A stretch of 64,000 bases of DNA from positions 66,704-130,703 of the forward strand of contig JBMYRH010000017.1 of NCBI GenBank assembly GCA_049602155.1, given 5' to 3'. This document shows, in pieces, positions 1 through 7,878 of this stretch (position 1 is the first letter of the stretch; the number at the start of each line of letters is the position of its first letter). Below the pieces are notes generated by a model. It did not search any database. It had not been told where the DNA came from and saw nothing but the letters and a program-made list of their open reading frames with translations. The position numbers were made by a program, and so were the translations under genes. The stretch is from JBMYRH01 sp049602155 (GTDB lineage Bacteria > Myxococcota_A > UBA9042 > PHBI01 > JBMYRH01).

Positions 1-93
1 ACGACTTTGCGCACGCTCTCCCCTGCGTCATTGGAGGGCCTGAGCGTACACCATCTCGACGTGCCTCAGGGCGCAGGGCGCTCCCAGGGTCGT

Positions 94-1011
94 CTAGCGC
101 ACGGGCCCCGGGCGGGCGTGGCACATCTTGCAGCTGTTTGCGCCAAAGCTGATCATCTGACCTGCCGCGATGGCATCGTCAGGGAGCGCCTCGAAGGCGG
201 CCATCGTCTCATCGATTGTGCTCAGCGCACCCTCAGCGAGGTAGCGGTAGGGCCAATCCGCTGAGCCGTCGACGTTCAGCGACTGCTCATAGTTCATCGC
301 GGCCATGTCCCGTTTTCCCATGCGCGCATAGAGGTCGCCCAGCATCAGGAAGGTTCCAGGCTTGCTGTAGGGCACCTGCTCGGTGTTCTGGATGTCATAG
401 GCGTGACCTTCGAGGACCCATGTGTCCATGATCTCAAGGCCTCGATCGGGTAACCCCGTCTCCATCGGGAAGAGCATCCATGTGCTCGCGATGGCCATGA
501 TGTTCTCGGAGTCACTCAGCGCGTGATCGATCGACTCCTCAAAGAGGGCATCGACGGCACCCGTATCGCTGAGGAACATCGCCGTGATGAGGTCCGCCGA
601 CAGGCGCCAGCTGCGATAGAAATCATTGTCCGGGTAGGCCTCACTCGCGCTGTGAAGATCGCCGCGCATGTTCGCGATGAACTCCGTCACCTCGATCTCA
701 CTCGGGTTCATCGCCAGCTCCTCGGTCTGAATCGCCACCCCGAGCAGCGCCCTGAGGAACTGAATACGCGGGACCTGACCGCTCTGCTCGGCGATGACGC
801 CGCTCATGACGTTAAAGACGGGCTCGCGCTCAGTGAAGTCAGCTTGAAAGGCAGGCCAAAAGCCCTCCTCCACGCACGCCGTAGCGTCCTGTGGGCCTAA
901 GCCCAAGCAGTCATCCGGGTAACCTGACGCGCAACCACCGAACGCCATGCAAATGCTGGCGATGAGGGCCCCCATAGCCAGGTCTCGTAGCCAAAGTCGT
1001 GCGCCGCTCAT
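94..1011 (-). CDS. Lipoprotein with TPR-like helices and a C-terminal CxxCH motif
   Basis: A 305-residue predicted lipoprotein of unknown function. The N-terminus has basic residues, a hydrophobic stretch and a lipobox ending in FGGC (Cys about residue 27), so it should be membrane-anchored on the outer side of the inner membrane or at the outer membrane. The body is helical, and around residues 220-260 it reads like TPR units (LGDLYARMGKRDMAAMNYEQ). The last 15 residues contain CKMCH, a CxxCH haem c attachment motif. With one such motif and no clear distal ligand, haem binding is possible but unproven. The start codon overlaps the stop of the upstream lipoprotein gene (ATGA), so the two are translationally coupled. 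It is the last gene of a three-lipoprotein operon whose first member also has haem c-like motifs. No family was recognised. Confidence 0.8.
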   Translation of the reverse strand: MSGARLWLRDLAMGALIASICMAFGGCASGYPDDCLGLGPQDATACVEEGFWPAFQADFTEREPVFNVMSGVIAEQSGQVPRIQFLRALLGVAIQTEELAMNPSEIEVTEFIANMRGDLHSASEAYPDNDFYRSWRLSADLITAMFLSDTGAVDALFEESIDHALSDSENIMAIASTWMLFPMETGLPDRGLEIMDTWVLEGHAYDIQNTEQVPYSKPGTFLMLGDLYARMGKRDMAAMNYEQSLNVDGSADWPYRYLAEGALSTIDETMAAFEALPDDAIAAGQMISFGANSCKMCHARPGPVR

Positions 1012-1583
1012 AGGGGCATCACGGCGTTGAGGACGAGGTCGTGCTCGAAGTGCTCGGCGGTATCCATGACGACCTCAAACGCTGAGAAGCCGTCGAGGGA
1101 GACAAGGTCCCCTTTGTCAGGGCTCGGGTCGTCATCGGTGGTCGTCCCGTTGTCGTCGAAGAAGGTGATGACAAAGTAGGGCTCGCTGCGCGGCGGGACC
1201 TCCTCGATGAGGTAGTCGACGACAGCGTCCTCCGCGACGAGGTCTTGTGTGAACAGGATTGCGCGGCCGACCAACACAGGCTCAACCGTGGGGTCCATCG
1301 ACACCGGGTTGCTATCGAAGAGCGCCACATAGAGGTCGCCCTGACCGTCCTCCTGGATCGAGGCAGTCCGCGAGACCGTCCCGCTCAGCGACGCGAGAGG
1401 CTCTGGGGCCGTCACGAGGCTGGGCTCAGGATCGGGCTCGGGATCGGGCTCAAGGTCGGGATCGACCTCTGCTGGCGCCTCCTGGGAGACGCCATCGTCA
1501 GAGACATCGAGTTCGGCGTCGCATCCGACACACAGCACAGCGGTAAAGGCCAAAACTAGCCATGGGGTAAGCATTCGAATCAT
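1008..1583 (-). CDS. Small acidic lipoprotein
   Basis: A 191-residue predicted lipoprotein. The ATG at 1583 is chosen because AGAGGA lies 6 bases upstream and the following residues form a signal peptide with lipobox VGC. The longer open frame (to 1856) overlaps the upstream gene and has no signal sequence. After the Cys comes an acidic, Pro-rich linker with a DPEP repeat (about residues 43-54), which probably acts as a spacer from the membrane. The C-terminal 130 residues look like a small beta-rich domain (hydrophobic alternation, a FFDDNGTTTDDD loop that may bind calcium). It resembles the part of the upstream 774-residue protein that follows its cytochrome-like module (SLSGTV and YVALFDS versus SLSGNL and RVSLFAS). 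Function unknown. It sits 10 bases after the upstream gene and overlaps the next by 4. Confidence 0.8.
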   Translation of the reverse strand: MIRMLTPWLVLAFTAVLCVGCDAELDVSDDGVSQEAPAEVDPDLEPDPEPDPEPSLVTAPEPLASLSGTVSRTASIQEDGQGDLYVALFDSNPVSMDPTVEPVLVGRAILFTQDLVAEDAVVDYLIEEVPPRSEPYFVITFFDDNGTTTDDDPSPDKGDLVSLDGFSAFEVVMDTAEHFEHDLVLNAVMPL

Positions 1584-1593
1584 GAGAGTCCTC

Positions 1594-3918
1594 TTATTGT
1601 GGTCCCGAACAGGGAGAGTCGCTTCCAAGCACCCACTCCACGAGGAGCGCATGCTCCTCTGGACCGAGGCATCCTGAGATATTGGCGTCTTGAATAGGGT
1701 CGCCAGTGCACCCTTTGCCCGGAGGCATTGACCCGTTCTGAACGGCCTCGAGGATCGGCTCACAGAGCCCCTTATCCTCCACAGTCGCGAACGCCGCTTG
1801 GATGTCATTACCGGCGAAGCCACCGCTGTGGCAGAAGAGGCCGCCGCAGCCCTCATTCAGGATGGGGTGCACCTCGGTGAAGGTCACCTGAACCCCGGGC
1901 TCGCTCGGCACATCATCGCTCGGCGCATCATCGGTCGGCGCATCATCGGTCAGAGGGGGCAGGGCCTCTCCGTTCTCGAGCGCCACCCACTGAGTCACCA
2001 GGTCAATTTCAGCCTGCGTGAGACACTTCGGGTCAGTGTCGACGCTCGGATCTCCTGTGCACAACGGGAGCCCAAAATTTCCGGCGGGCATCCGACCCTC
2101 AACGATCGCGTCGAGGATGTTGTCGGCGAAGTTCTTGTCCTGCACGACAGCGTACGCCCCCTCTAGATCGGGCTGGGCGAAGCCGCTGTACTGATGGCAC
2201 AGCCAGCCACTGCAAGACGCCTCAAGGACAGGATGAACCTGAGCGAAGAGCTCAAAGGCGGTCACCGGATCCTCGTCCACTTCAGGCTCAGGTGGGGGGG
2301 CAGATCCAGGCAAGACACAGTCGTACACTCCGGGGGTCGTCTCACCGCAGCTCGTCAGCTCCTCATTCAAGGTGCAATCGAAGGACAGCGGCGTGCCCGC
2401 CCCCGTATCGTCGGAACAGTAAAGGAGCACGTCACCGGACACACACGTCCCCGCGTAGTCCAACCCCTCGCACGCGCCGGGTTCACCCGTGCACAATGCC
2501 TCGGGCAGCGCTGGATCCTGACCGCACGCGAGCCCCGAGGCACAGGTCCCGCAAGGGCTCGACTCCGGCTCCGGCTCCACGATGGGAGCCTCTGTCGGGA
2601 CGACACAGTCAAAGGTCCCGGGGCCAGCCTCACCACAGACCGTCGCCTTGGGGTTGGTTGTGCAGTCAAGCGACAGCAGGTGCGCCGAGGCTCCTTCTCC
2701 CACACAGTAAGCGACCAACGTGTCGCTTAGGCAGACCCCTGCGCCGTCGATCTCGCCACATGACCCTGGCCCGCCGGCGCAGTAGTTCGGGAAGGCGGGG
2801 TCCGCGCCGCACACGAGTCCAGGAGCGCACTCCTGGCAGCCGCCGACTGAGTCGGAGGCGTCGCCCTCTGGCGCCGCACCGAGGGTCAGGGAGAGCGACA
2901 TCACGTCGGGGATCGTCAGCGCAGCGATCGCGAGCCGATCTTCAGGGCCCACGCTGGCTGCGTTGAAGGGCATGCGGTCCAAGACCGCCTCGGCGATATA
3001 CGCCCCTTCAGGGACGCCGGCGACGGTGAGCGTCAACGGAAATACGGCCCCGTCGACCGTCTCGATCACCTGGGCAGGCTCCGACGAAGGGTACGACGCA
3101 AAGAGCGAGACCCGGAGGTTGCCACTCAAGCTCTCGTCATTGGTCAGGTTCACCTCAAGCTCGTAGACCGGCCCCTCCACCGCGGGCGGCTCAGGTGCAA
3201 CCGGCTCGCAGCTGAGATTGGCGCCGCCAGAGATCCACGCGCTGACGCTCGCGATCTCCTCAGGAGTGAGCGATGAAGGCTCTGGGGGCATCTTGACGCC
3301 GGCGGGGGGAGTCGCACCGAACTTCACCATCAGGTAACTCTCGTCAGGCGAGCCAGGGACCACGAAGGGTTGCCCCGTCACCGCCGAGCTCCCCTCGACG
3401 AGGTTGAAGTACGCAGCCGGTGCGCTGAGATCCAGGCTCCCCATAGAGAGCACGGCGCTGTGGCACCCTGCGCATTCCGCTTCGATGACCGGCAGGACCG
3501 CCTCCTCAAAGCTGACACAAGGGGCCGCCTCTTCCACCTCGGCCTCCGGCATGTCACTCGACTCAGGCTCTCGGGGAGCACGCTCTTCTTCAACCACCGG
3601 GTCCGTGGCGACCTCATCCTGCGCCTCTGTATCGTCCAGCGGGGTACGCTCCGTGGGGATCTCGCGATCCTCGGGCTCAGCCGCGGGCTGCGGATCCCCG
3701 GCGGCCGGAGGCGCCAAGGTCTCTCCAGTCGATGCCTCCCCAAGGCGCTCGCCCATTGGAGACGCCGTGGGCATCTCCACATCATCTGCTGCGATCTCAC
3801 CGGCATCGCAAGCGGCAAGAGCAGCAAATACAACAAGGGCAAGCGTCGAGAGCGCGACGCGTAGAGAGGCTCTACGACCGTGTCGCGCCCAAGATATTGA
3901 AGGTCTGTTGATGTGCAT
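1594..3918 (-). CDS. Multi-module lipoprotein with three haem c-like domains
   Basis: A 774-residue lipoprotein (lipobox LAAC). The ATG at 3918 is chosen because GGGAGAG lies 5-6 bases upstream; an in-frame start at 3972 would add a non-signal extension. Order of parts: Thr/Glu/Pro-rich linker; a cytochrome c-like module with CAGCH and a downstream Met-Pro-Pro (VKMPPEP) as likely distal ligand; a beta-rich domain; two tandem Cys-rich repeats of about 85 residues (CAPGLVCGADPA... and CASGLACGQDPA...); then two more cytochrome-like modules. In these last two the haem motif is C-x4-CH (CSGWLCH, CGGLFCH), each followed by a GxMPxG ligand segment. The C-x4-CH spacing is unusual. The likely role is an electron-transfer or extracellular redox lipoprotein, which is inference; haem loading is not provable here. 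First gene of the operon. Confidence 0.8.
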   Translation of the reverse strand: MHINRPSISWARHGRRASLRVALSTLALVVFAALAACDAGEIAADDVEMPTASPMGERLGEASTGETLAPPAAGDPQPAAEPEDREIPTERTPLDDTEAQDEVATDPVVEEERAPREPESSDMPEAEVEEAAPCVSFEEAVLPVIEAECAGCHSAVLSMGSLDLSAPAAYFNLVEGSSAVTGQPFVVPGSPDESYLMVKFGATPPAGVKMPPEPSSLTPEEIASVSAWISGGANLSCEPVAPEPPAVEGPVYELEVNLTNDESLSGNLRVSLFASYPSSEPAQVIETVDGAVFPLTLTVAGVPEGAYIAEAVLDRMPFNAASVGPEDRLAIAALTIPDVMSLSLTLGAAPEGDASDSVGGCQECAPGLVCGADPAFPNYCAGGPGSCGEIDGAGVCLSDTLVAYCVGEGASAHLLSLDCTTNPKATVCGEAGPGTFDCVVPTEAPIVEPEPESSPCGTCASGLACGQDPALPEALCTGEPGACEGLDYAGTCVSGDVLLYCSDDTGAGTPLSFDCTLNEELTSCGETTPGVYDCVLPGSAPPPEPEVDEDPVTAFELFAQVHPVLEASCSGWLCHQYSGFAQPDLEGAYAVVQDKNFADNILDAIVEGRMPAGNFGLPLCTGDPSVDTDPKCLTQAEIDLVTQWVALENGEALPPLTDDAPTDDAPSDDVPSEPGVQVTFTEVHPILNEGCGGLFCHSGGFAGNDIQAAFATVEDKGLCEPILEAVQNGSMPPGKGCTGDPIQDANISGCLGPEEHALLVEWVLGSDSPCSGPQ

Positions 3919-3960
3919 CCTGACTCTCCCTACGCCGCGAAGTCGCAACGCAACCCACCA

Positions 3961-3966
3961 ATTATC
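3961..3966 (-). promoter_or_regulatory. Candidate -10 element for the minus-strand lipoprotein operon
   Basis: Read on the minus strand this is GATAAT (5 of 6 to TATAAT), with a weak TTCAGT-like -35 about 16 bases upstream. Transcription would start near 3954, 36 bases before the ATG at 3918. Weakly supported. Confidence 0.35.
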
Positions 3967-3994
3967 TAACAAGAGGTAGTTAACTGAAGCCCAC

Positions 3995-4016
3995 TTACCT
4001 ACTCATCGGTAGATAA
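3995..4016. promoter_or_regulatory. Inverted repeat, candidate operator A
   Basis: A 22-bp imperfect palindrome with half-sites TTAnCTAC and GTAGnTAA around a 6-bp centre. It contains TACC-N8-GGTA (3996-4011), the same skeleton as the element at 4272-4287. It lies about 80 bp upstream of the ATG at 3918, near the candidate promoter of the lipoprotein operon, so it could control that side of the divergent pair. TTATCTA at 3962-3968 and TAGATAA at 4010-4016 add a second, longer-range inverted repeat. Confidence 0.45.
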
Positions 4017-4239
4017 TCAACAAAAAAAAACGCTCCATTTCTTATCCGTCTGCCGTCTCCCCCTCGATACGCGGCGATCGACGCGGCCCCCAGGCGGGTG
4101 GAAAACGGACAGCGATCACGGCAATCGAGCCGCCTTACTGCCGAGTTGGGCTCCCCTCGGATGTCACGCCAATAAGGGGTCAAAGGCACCCTGGACGCAG
4201 GTCATCCCAACCCAACTTCACTATTTTTTGATCCGAACC

Positions 4240-4268
4240 TTGACAAAACCTATCCAGCAGTAGATTAA
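4240..4268 (+). promoter_or_regulatory. Candidate promoter of the biosynthetic operon
   Basis: TTGACA (4240-4245) matches the sigma70 -35 consensus exactly. At 17-bp spacing the -10 would be GATTAA (4263-4268), which is weak. Transcription would begin close to the palindrome at 4272-4287, the usual geometry for repression. Confidence 0.4.
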
Positions 4269-4271
4269 AAC

Positions 4272-4287
4272 TACCAAACGTTAGGTA
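4272..4287. promoter_or_regulatory. Near-perfect palindrome, candidate operator B
   Basis: TACCAAACGTTAGGTA is a 16-bp palindrome with one mismatched pair (TACCnAACGTTnGGTA). It lies just downstream of the candidate -10 of the plus-strand operon and 48 bp before its first ATG. It shares TACC-N8-GGTA with the element at 3996-4011. A TetR-family gene lies in the same operon, and such regulators commonly bind palindromes of this size at their own operon promoter. Assigning this site to that protein is inference. Confidence 0.5.
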
Positions 4288-4334
4288 TTGACTCAGGACG
4301 CAGCAGAAAAACCGCGCCACAGAGGAGAGTCAAA

Positions 4335-5009
4335 ATGTCAAAAACACATAGTGATTTAAAAAACATAGAAGGGCTTCGACGCATCGAGACGTTCAGCCGT
4401 GATGAGATGGGCGATCTGTGCCTGGAGTGGACTCATGCGGTCTACCCTCACGAGCAAGTCTTCGGTACGTACTGCACGATTGAAGAGTACATCGACTGCC
4501 CCCCCGACGACGTCTTCCGATACCTCGCCGACGTCCGCTCCCTCGAAGAGTGGACGTGGAGTACACGCGGCTTAGAGGCCACCGATGATCCGACCCTAGT
4601 CAAAGGCTGGGATCGCCTCGAAGACGACACGCGGATCTTCTGTCGCACGCACAGCAACCCGGATGCGCGCACGGTGGATTACCACTGCGCGTGGGACCAA
4701 GGCGACGAGCTCTGGATGATCTACCTGATGCGCGTCGTGCCGGCTCAGCTGGTCCTGGGTAAACCCGGCTCTGTCGTCCTTTGGTCCAACTGCCGGCACC
4801 CCAACTACGGCGCCAACCCGCGCCCGGACGCAGCGCCGCCAGAGCGTGAGGTCTGGGTCGGCGATCTTTGGCCCTTTTTCTACGCCGGGCACGTCGTCGA
4901 GATGAAGAACCTCAAGGCCATCCTCGAGCACCGCCACGCCGAGGGGCTCCCCATCGTGCCGTGGGAGACGACCACGGCGCCTTCACCCTCACCGGCCCTG
5001 GCCGCCTAA
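4335..5009 (+). CDS. SRPBCC (START-like) family protein of the biosynthetic operon
   Basis: A 224-residue soluble protein, first gene of the 4335-10470 operon, with a strong GAGGAG 7 bases before the ATG. Residues about 45-190 look like an SRPBCC helix-grip fold: a beta strand into EEYIDCPPDDVFRYLADVRSLEEWTW, where the PPDDVF..LADV..LEEW pattern is the typical SRPBCC opening, then alternating strands and a long C-terminal helix (VVEMKNLKAILEHRHAEG). Proteins of this superfamily bind hydrophobic ligands, and some act as polyketide aromatases or cyclases. No catalytic residue can be assigned. Beside a ketosynthase-like and a ThDP enzyme it may bind, cyclise or dehydrate the pathway intermediate; this is inference. 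No signal peptide, so cytoplasmic. The next gene starts 15 bases later. Confidence 0.75.
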   Translation: MSKTHSDLKNIEGLRRIETFSRDEMGDLCLEWTHAVYPHEQVFGTYCTIEEYIDCPPDDVFRYLADVRSLEEWTWSTRGLEATDDPTLVKGWDRLEDDTRIFCRTHSNPDARTVDYHCAWDQGDELWMIYLMRVVPAQLVLGKPGSVVLWSNCRHPNYGANPRPDAAPPEREVWVGDLWPFFYAGHVVEMKNLKAILEHRHAEGLPIVPWETTTAPSPSPALAA

Positions 5010-5024
5010 GCACCGGAGCACGTC

Positions 5025-6029
5025 ATGATACCAGTCAGTCTAAGAGCTATCGCGAGCGCGTTTCCAAGCGACGTTGTCACCAATGACTTCTTCGGCGACG
5101 GCAGTGATGCCCCCCAAAGCGGCATGTTTCGCGGCGCGAAGCAGCGGCACCATATGGCCCCAGGGCAGACAGCGGTCGACCTCATCATGTCCGCGACAGC
5201 CGACATCGAGGCTCAGCTCGATCGTCGAATCGCGCAGGATATCGACATCATCCTGACGAACGTCTCGATGCCTGATCTCCCCTTCACGGGTTGCGGCGCC
5301 GAGGTTGCGAAGGCGATCGGAGCACGCCCTCAATCGGTCTACGACCTCCACAACCACGGCTGCGTCTCGTTCATCTCGATGATGGCGCTGGCGCGCTCAT
5401 TGATGAGCACCTCCGGCGCACGCAGTGCACTGATTTGTAACGTCCAGACCGCGGCCGGTCGGATCTTCTCAGACCCCGAAGTGCGCAAGAACCCGCAAGC
5501 TGCCGTACCGGGAGATGGCTGCGGCGTCGCGCTCCTCGTCGCGGGCGAAGAGCGGCCGATCGAAGCGATGGCTGTGAAGTGCTTCTCCGAGTACGCCTCG
5601 GACATGCAGATCTCCAGCCCTGATGGTCGCCAATGGTGGGAGCCCGGCCAGCGTCAATTCCACATCGACTTCAGCCGCTCAAAGATCGCCAAGATCGTCC
5701 AGCGCGGCAACCGATTGGTGCCCGAGATGGTCCAACAGGTCTGCGCTGAAGCGGGCATCGCCGCCCAGGACGCTGGCGCGCTCATCACCAACCAACCCAA
5801 CCCGGTCTTCCTGAGGAATTGGCGAGAGGCCCTGCAAGTCCCTGCAGAGCGTCATGTCGACACCTTCGCAGAGCACGGCAACCTCTTCGGCGCCGGCATC
5901 CCCGTCTGCCTCGATCGCGCTCGAACCGAGGGCAAACTCGGTGATGGTAGCTACGTCATCCTCGGCGGCTTCTCCCACGCCGGTGATTACGCTGGAGCCG
6001 CGGTGATCCGCTGGAAGGCGGAAGCATGA
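5025..6029 (+). CDS. KAS III-like (FabH superfamily) condensing or acyl-transfer enzyme, His replaced by Asn
   Basis: A 334-residue thiolase-fold protein of FabH length. GGAG sits 7 bases before the ATG. Cys113 in HNHGCVSF aligns with the acyl-accepting Cys of KAS III. The GDGCGVALLV stretch (about 163-172) and the C-terminal GNLFGAGIP (Asn286) match the family. The catalytic His of the usual HQAN motif is missing: the equivalent segment reads TNQPN, putting Asn256 there. The putative triad is therefore Cys-Asn-Asn. Loss of this His should impair decarboxylative condensation; family members with altered triads can act as acyltransferases. So acyl transfer to a small-molecule acceptor, rather than fatty-acid initiation, is the more likely role (inference). 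The stop overlaps the next ATG by 4 bases, so it is coupled to the ThDP enzyme. Confidence 0.85.
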   Translation: MIPVSLRAIASAFPSDVVTNDFFGDGSDAPQSGMFRGAKQRHHMAPGQTAVDLIMSATADIEAQLDRRIAQDIDIILTNVSMPDLPFTGCGAEVAKAIGARPQSVYDLHNHGCVSFISMMALARSLMSTSGARSALICNVQTAAGRIFSDPEVRKNPQAAVPGDGCGVALLVAGEERPIEAMAVKCFSEYASDMQISSPDGRQWWEPGQRQFHIDFSRSKIAKIVQRGNRLVPEMVQQVCAEAGIAAQDAGALITNQPNPVFLRNWREALQVPAERHVDTFAEHGNLFGAGIPVCLDRARTEGKLGDGSYVILGGFSHAGDYAGAAVIRWKAEA

Positions 6030-7864
6030 ACACACCACTATCCGTGAGCGCGGCTGACGCGTCACCTCAGCCCCGCACCGTCGCCGACGCGATCGCTGAA
6101 TGCCTGGCCGAGTGGCAAATCGGCGCGCTCTATGGTGTCAGCGGCGCCAATATCGAGCACCTCCATGACGCTGTGCATCGCCGCGCTGACGAGGGCCTGC
6201 AGAGCATCGCAGCCCGCTCCGAGAGCGGAGCGGCCTTCATGGCCGACGCGCATGCGCGCATGCACAACACACTCGGAGTCTGCTGCTCCACCTCTGGGGG
6301 CGGCATGATGAACCTCGCCGTCGGCATCGCCGAGAGCTACCAAGAGGGGATCCCGGTGCTCGCGATCGTGGGCCAGATCCCTCGCCTCTTTGAGGGCATG
6401 GGGGGCTTCCAGGACTCGTCGGGCATCGGACGCACTGTCAACGCAGAGGCCATGTGGCGCGCCATCTCCAAAGAGGTGTGCGTCATTCGCTCCGGGGCGA
6501 CGTTGTGGGAGGATCTCCGGCGCGCCGTCACGGCAGCCTTAGAGGGGCGGCGCGGCCCTGCGGTGCTCCTAATTCCTCGCGATGTCTTTGCAGAAGTGGT
6601 CCCGCCACGCCCGAAGAGCTGGCCCACGACCCTGGCGGATCTCCGCGCACCTCGCCGGCTCAGCGAAGACGCCCTCGACGCGATTGATACAAAGCTGCAA
6701 CAGGCCAAGCGCCCTGTGCTCATCGCCGGTGCGGGCGTCCGCGCTGGTGCCACGCGTCAGGCCGTCACGTCCTTCGCACGACGTACGCAGCTCCCTGTCG
6801 TCACGACCCTGGCAGATATCAGTGCATTTCCAGCCCAAGACCCCCTCTTCCTCGGCGCGATCGGCACCACCGGGCACCCCTCTGCCCACCGTTACTTGAA
6901 CGAAGAGGCAGACCTCCTCTTGGTCGCAGGCACCCGCCTTGAGCTGATGCATCGGATGCCTATCCTTGAAGGGCTAAAGCGATGCGATGTGATCGTCATC
7001 GATGACGATGTCGCGCTCACCCAACGCATCACCCCTGAGGCGCTGTGTATCGAAGCGGATGTCGGGTCAGCCTTCGAACAGCTCCTGAGCAGGCGCGCAC
7101 CTGAGCCCCTCGCGGCCGGTCGACCAAAGGGCTACGAACTCGAGCGCTTCCTACCTCAGCTCGCGCAGCCCGTAGAGCGCAGAGATACTCACCAACTTGG
7201 CTCCGAGAGTCCCCTGCTCCAATCTCGGGCGATTCAACTCTTGGAGACCGCGCTCCCCGAGCAAGGCCAGCTCATCTTTGATGCGGGGAACTGCGCGGCG
7301 AGCGCGCTTCACTATCTGACGCCCCCCCGTGGAACAAAGACGACCATCGCACTTGGGATGGGGGGGATGGGTTACGCCATCCCTGCCGCCGTGGGGGCCC
7401 AGCTCGGCGCCAAGCGCGGGACGAAGACGACTGTGGTCTGTGGTGATGGGGCCTTCCTCCTCTTGGGGATGGAGGTCCACACGGCTGTCGATCTGGGGCT
7501 CCCTATCCTCTTTGTGGTCTTCAACAATGGCGGACATGGCATGTGCGTCACTCGTCAGCAGCTCTACTTCGACAGCCGTATCGAGTGCTCACAATACGCC
7601 TCAGCCTCCATCGCTACCCTCGCGAGGGGCTTTGGCAGCCCTGAGCAGCTCTGGGTCGGCTCTGCAGACAGCGAGTCAGCGCTTCATCAACAGTTCAGCT
7701 CTCTCAAGCAGTGGAACTGGCGCGGCCCTGCCTTGTTGGAATTCGTCCTGCGCCAAGAAGAGGTCCCCCCCTTCACCCCATTCCTCGACGCCGACGCACC
7801 GGTCGGACAGCTCAATAATTTTACCCCAGCACTTCCCACAGCACGCGTCGCGTGCGCCGCGTAA
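6026..7864 (+). CDS. ThDP-dependent enzyme of the acetolactate synthase / decarboxylase superfamily
   Basis: A 612-residue protein with the three-domain layout of acetolactate synthase large subunits. The N-terminal PYR domain holds the cofactor-activating Glu66 in ARSESGAAF. A central Rossmann-like domain follows (VLIAGAGVRAG, residues about 230-240). The C-terminal PP domain has GDGAF (about 473) through to NN (about 499-500), the Mg-diphosphate motif. The family decarboxylates a 2-oxo acid and transfers the resulting carbanion to an aldehyde, ketone or second oxo acid. No ilvN-type regulatory subunit and no branched-chain genes are nearby, so housekeeping acetolactate synthase is unlikely. 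Coupled (ATGA) to a KAS III-like enzyme and followed by a COMT-like methyltransferase and an aminotransferase, it probably makes an acyloin from an aromatic or branched 2-oxo acid (inference). Confidence 0.9.
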   Translation: MNTPLSVSAADASPQPRTVADAIAECLAEWQIGALYGVSGANIEHLHDAVHRRADEGLQSIAARSESGAAFMADAHARMHNTLGVCCSTSGGGMMNLAVGIAESYQEGIPVLAIVGQIPRLFEGMGGFQDSSGIGRTVNAEAMWRAISKEVCVIRSGATLWEDLRRAVTAALEGRRGPAVLLIPRDVFAEVVPPRPKSWPTTLADLRAPRRLSEDALDAIDTKLQQAKRPVLIAGAGVRAGATRQAVTSFARRTQLPVVTTLADISAFPAQDPLFLGAIGTTGHPSAHRYLNEEADLLLVAGTRLELMHRMPILEGLKRCDVIVIDDDVALTQRITPEALCIEADVGSAFEQLLSRRAPEPLAAGRPKGYELERFLPQLAQPVERRDTHQLGSESPLLQSRAIQLLETALPEQGQLIFDAGNCAASALHYLTPPRGTKTTIALGMGGMGYAIPAAVGAQLGAKRGTKTTVVCGDGAFLLLGMEVHTAVDLGLPILFVVFNNGGHGMCVTRQQLYFDSRIECSQYASASIATLARGFGSPEQLWVGSADSESALHQQFSSLKQWNWRGPALLEFVLRQEEVPPFTPFLDADAPVGQLNNFTPALPTARVACAA

Positions 7865-7878
7865 CTAGGAGCAACCTT

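Noticed and set aside
3995..4189. 64-codon minus-strand frame in the divergent regulatory region
   Set aside because: Lies over operator-like sequence, lacks a ribosome-binding site and resembles no protein.
6026..7864. Housekeeping acetolactate synthase (ilvB)
   Set aside because: No ilvN, ilvC or leu genes nearby, and it is translationally coupled to a KAS III-like enzyme in a cluster with COMT-like and TetR genes.
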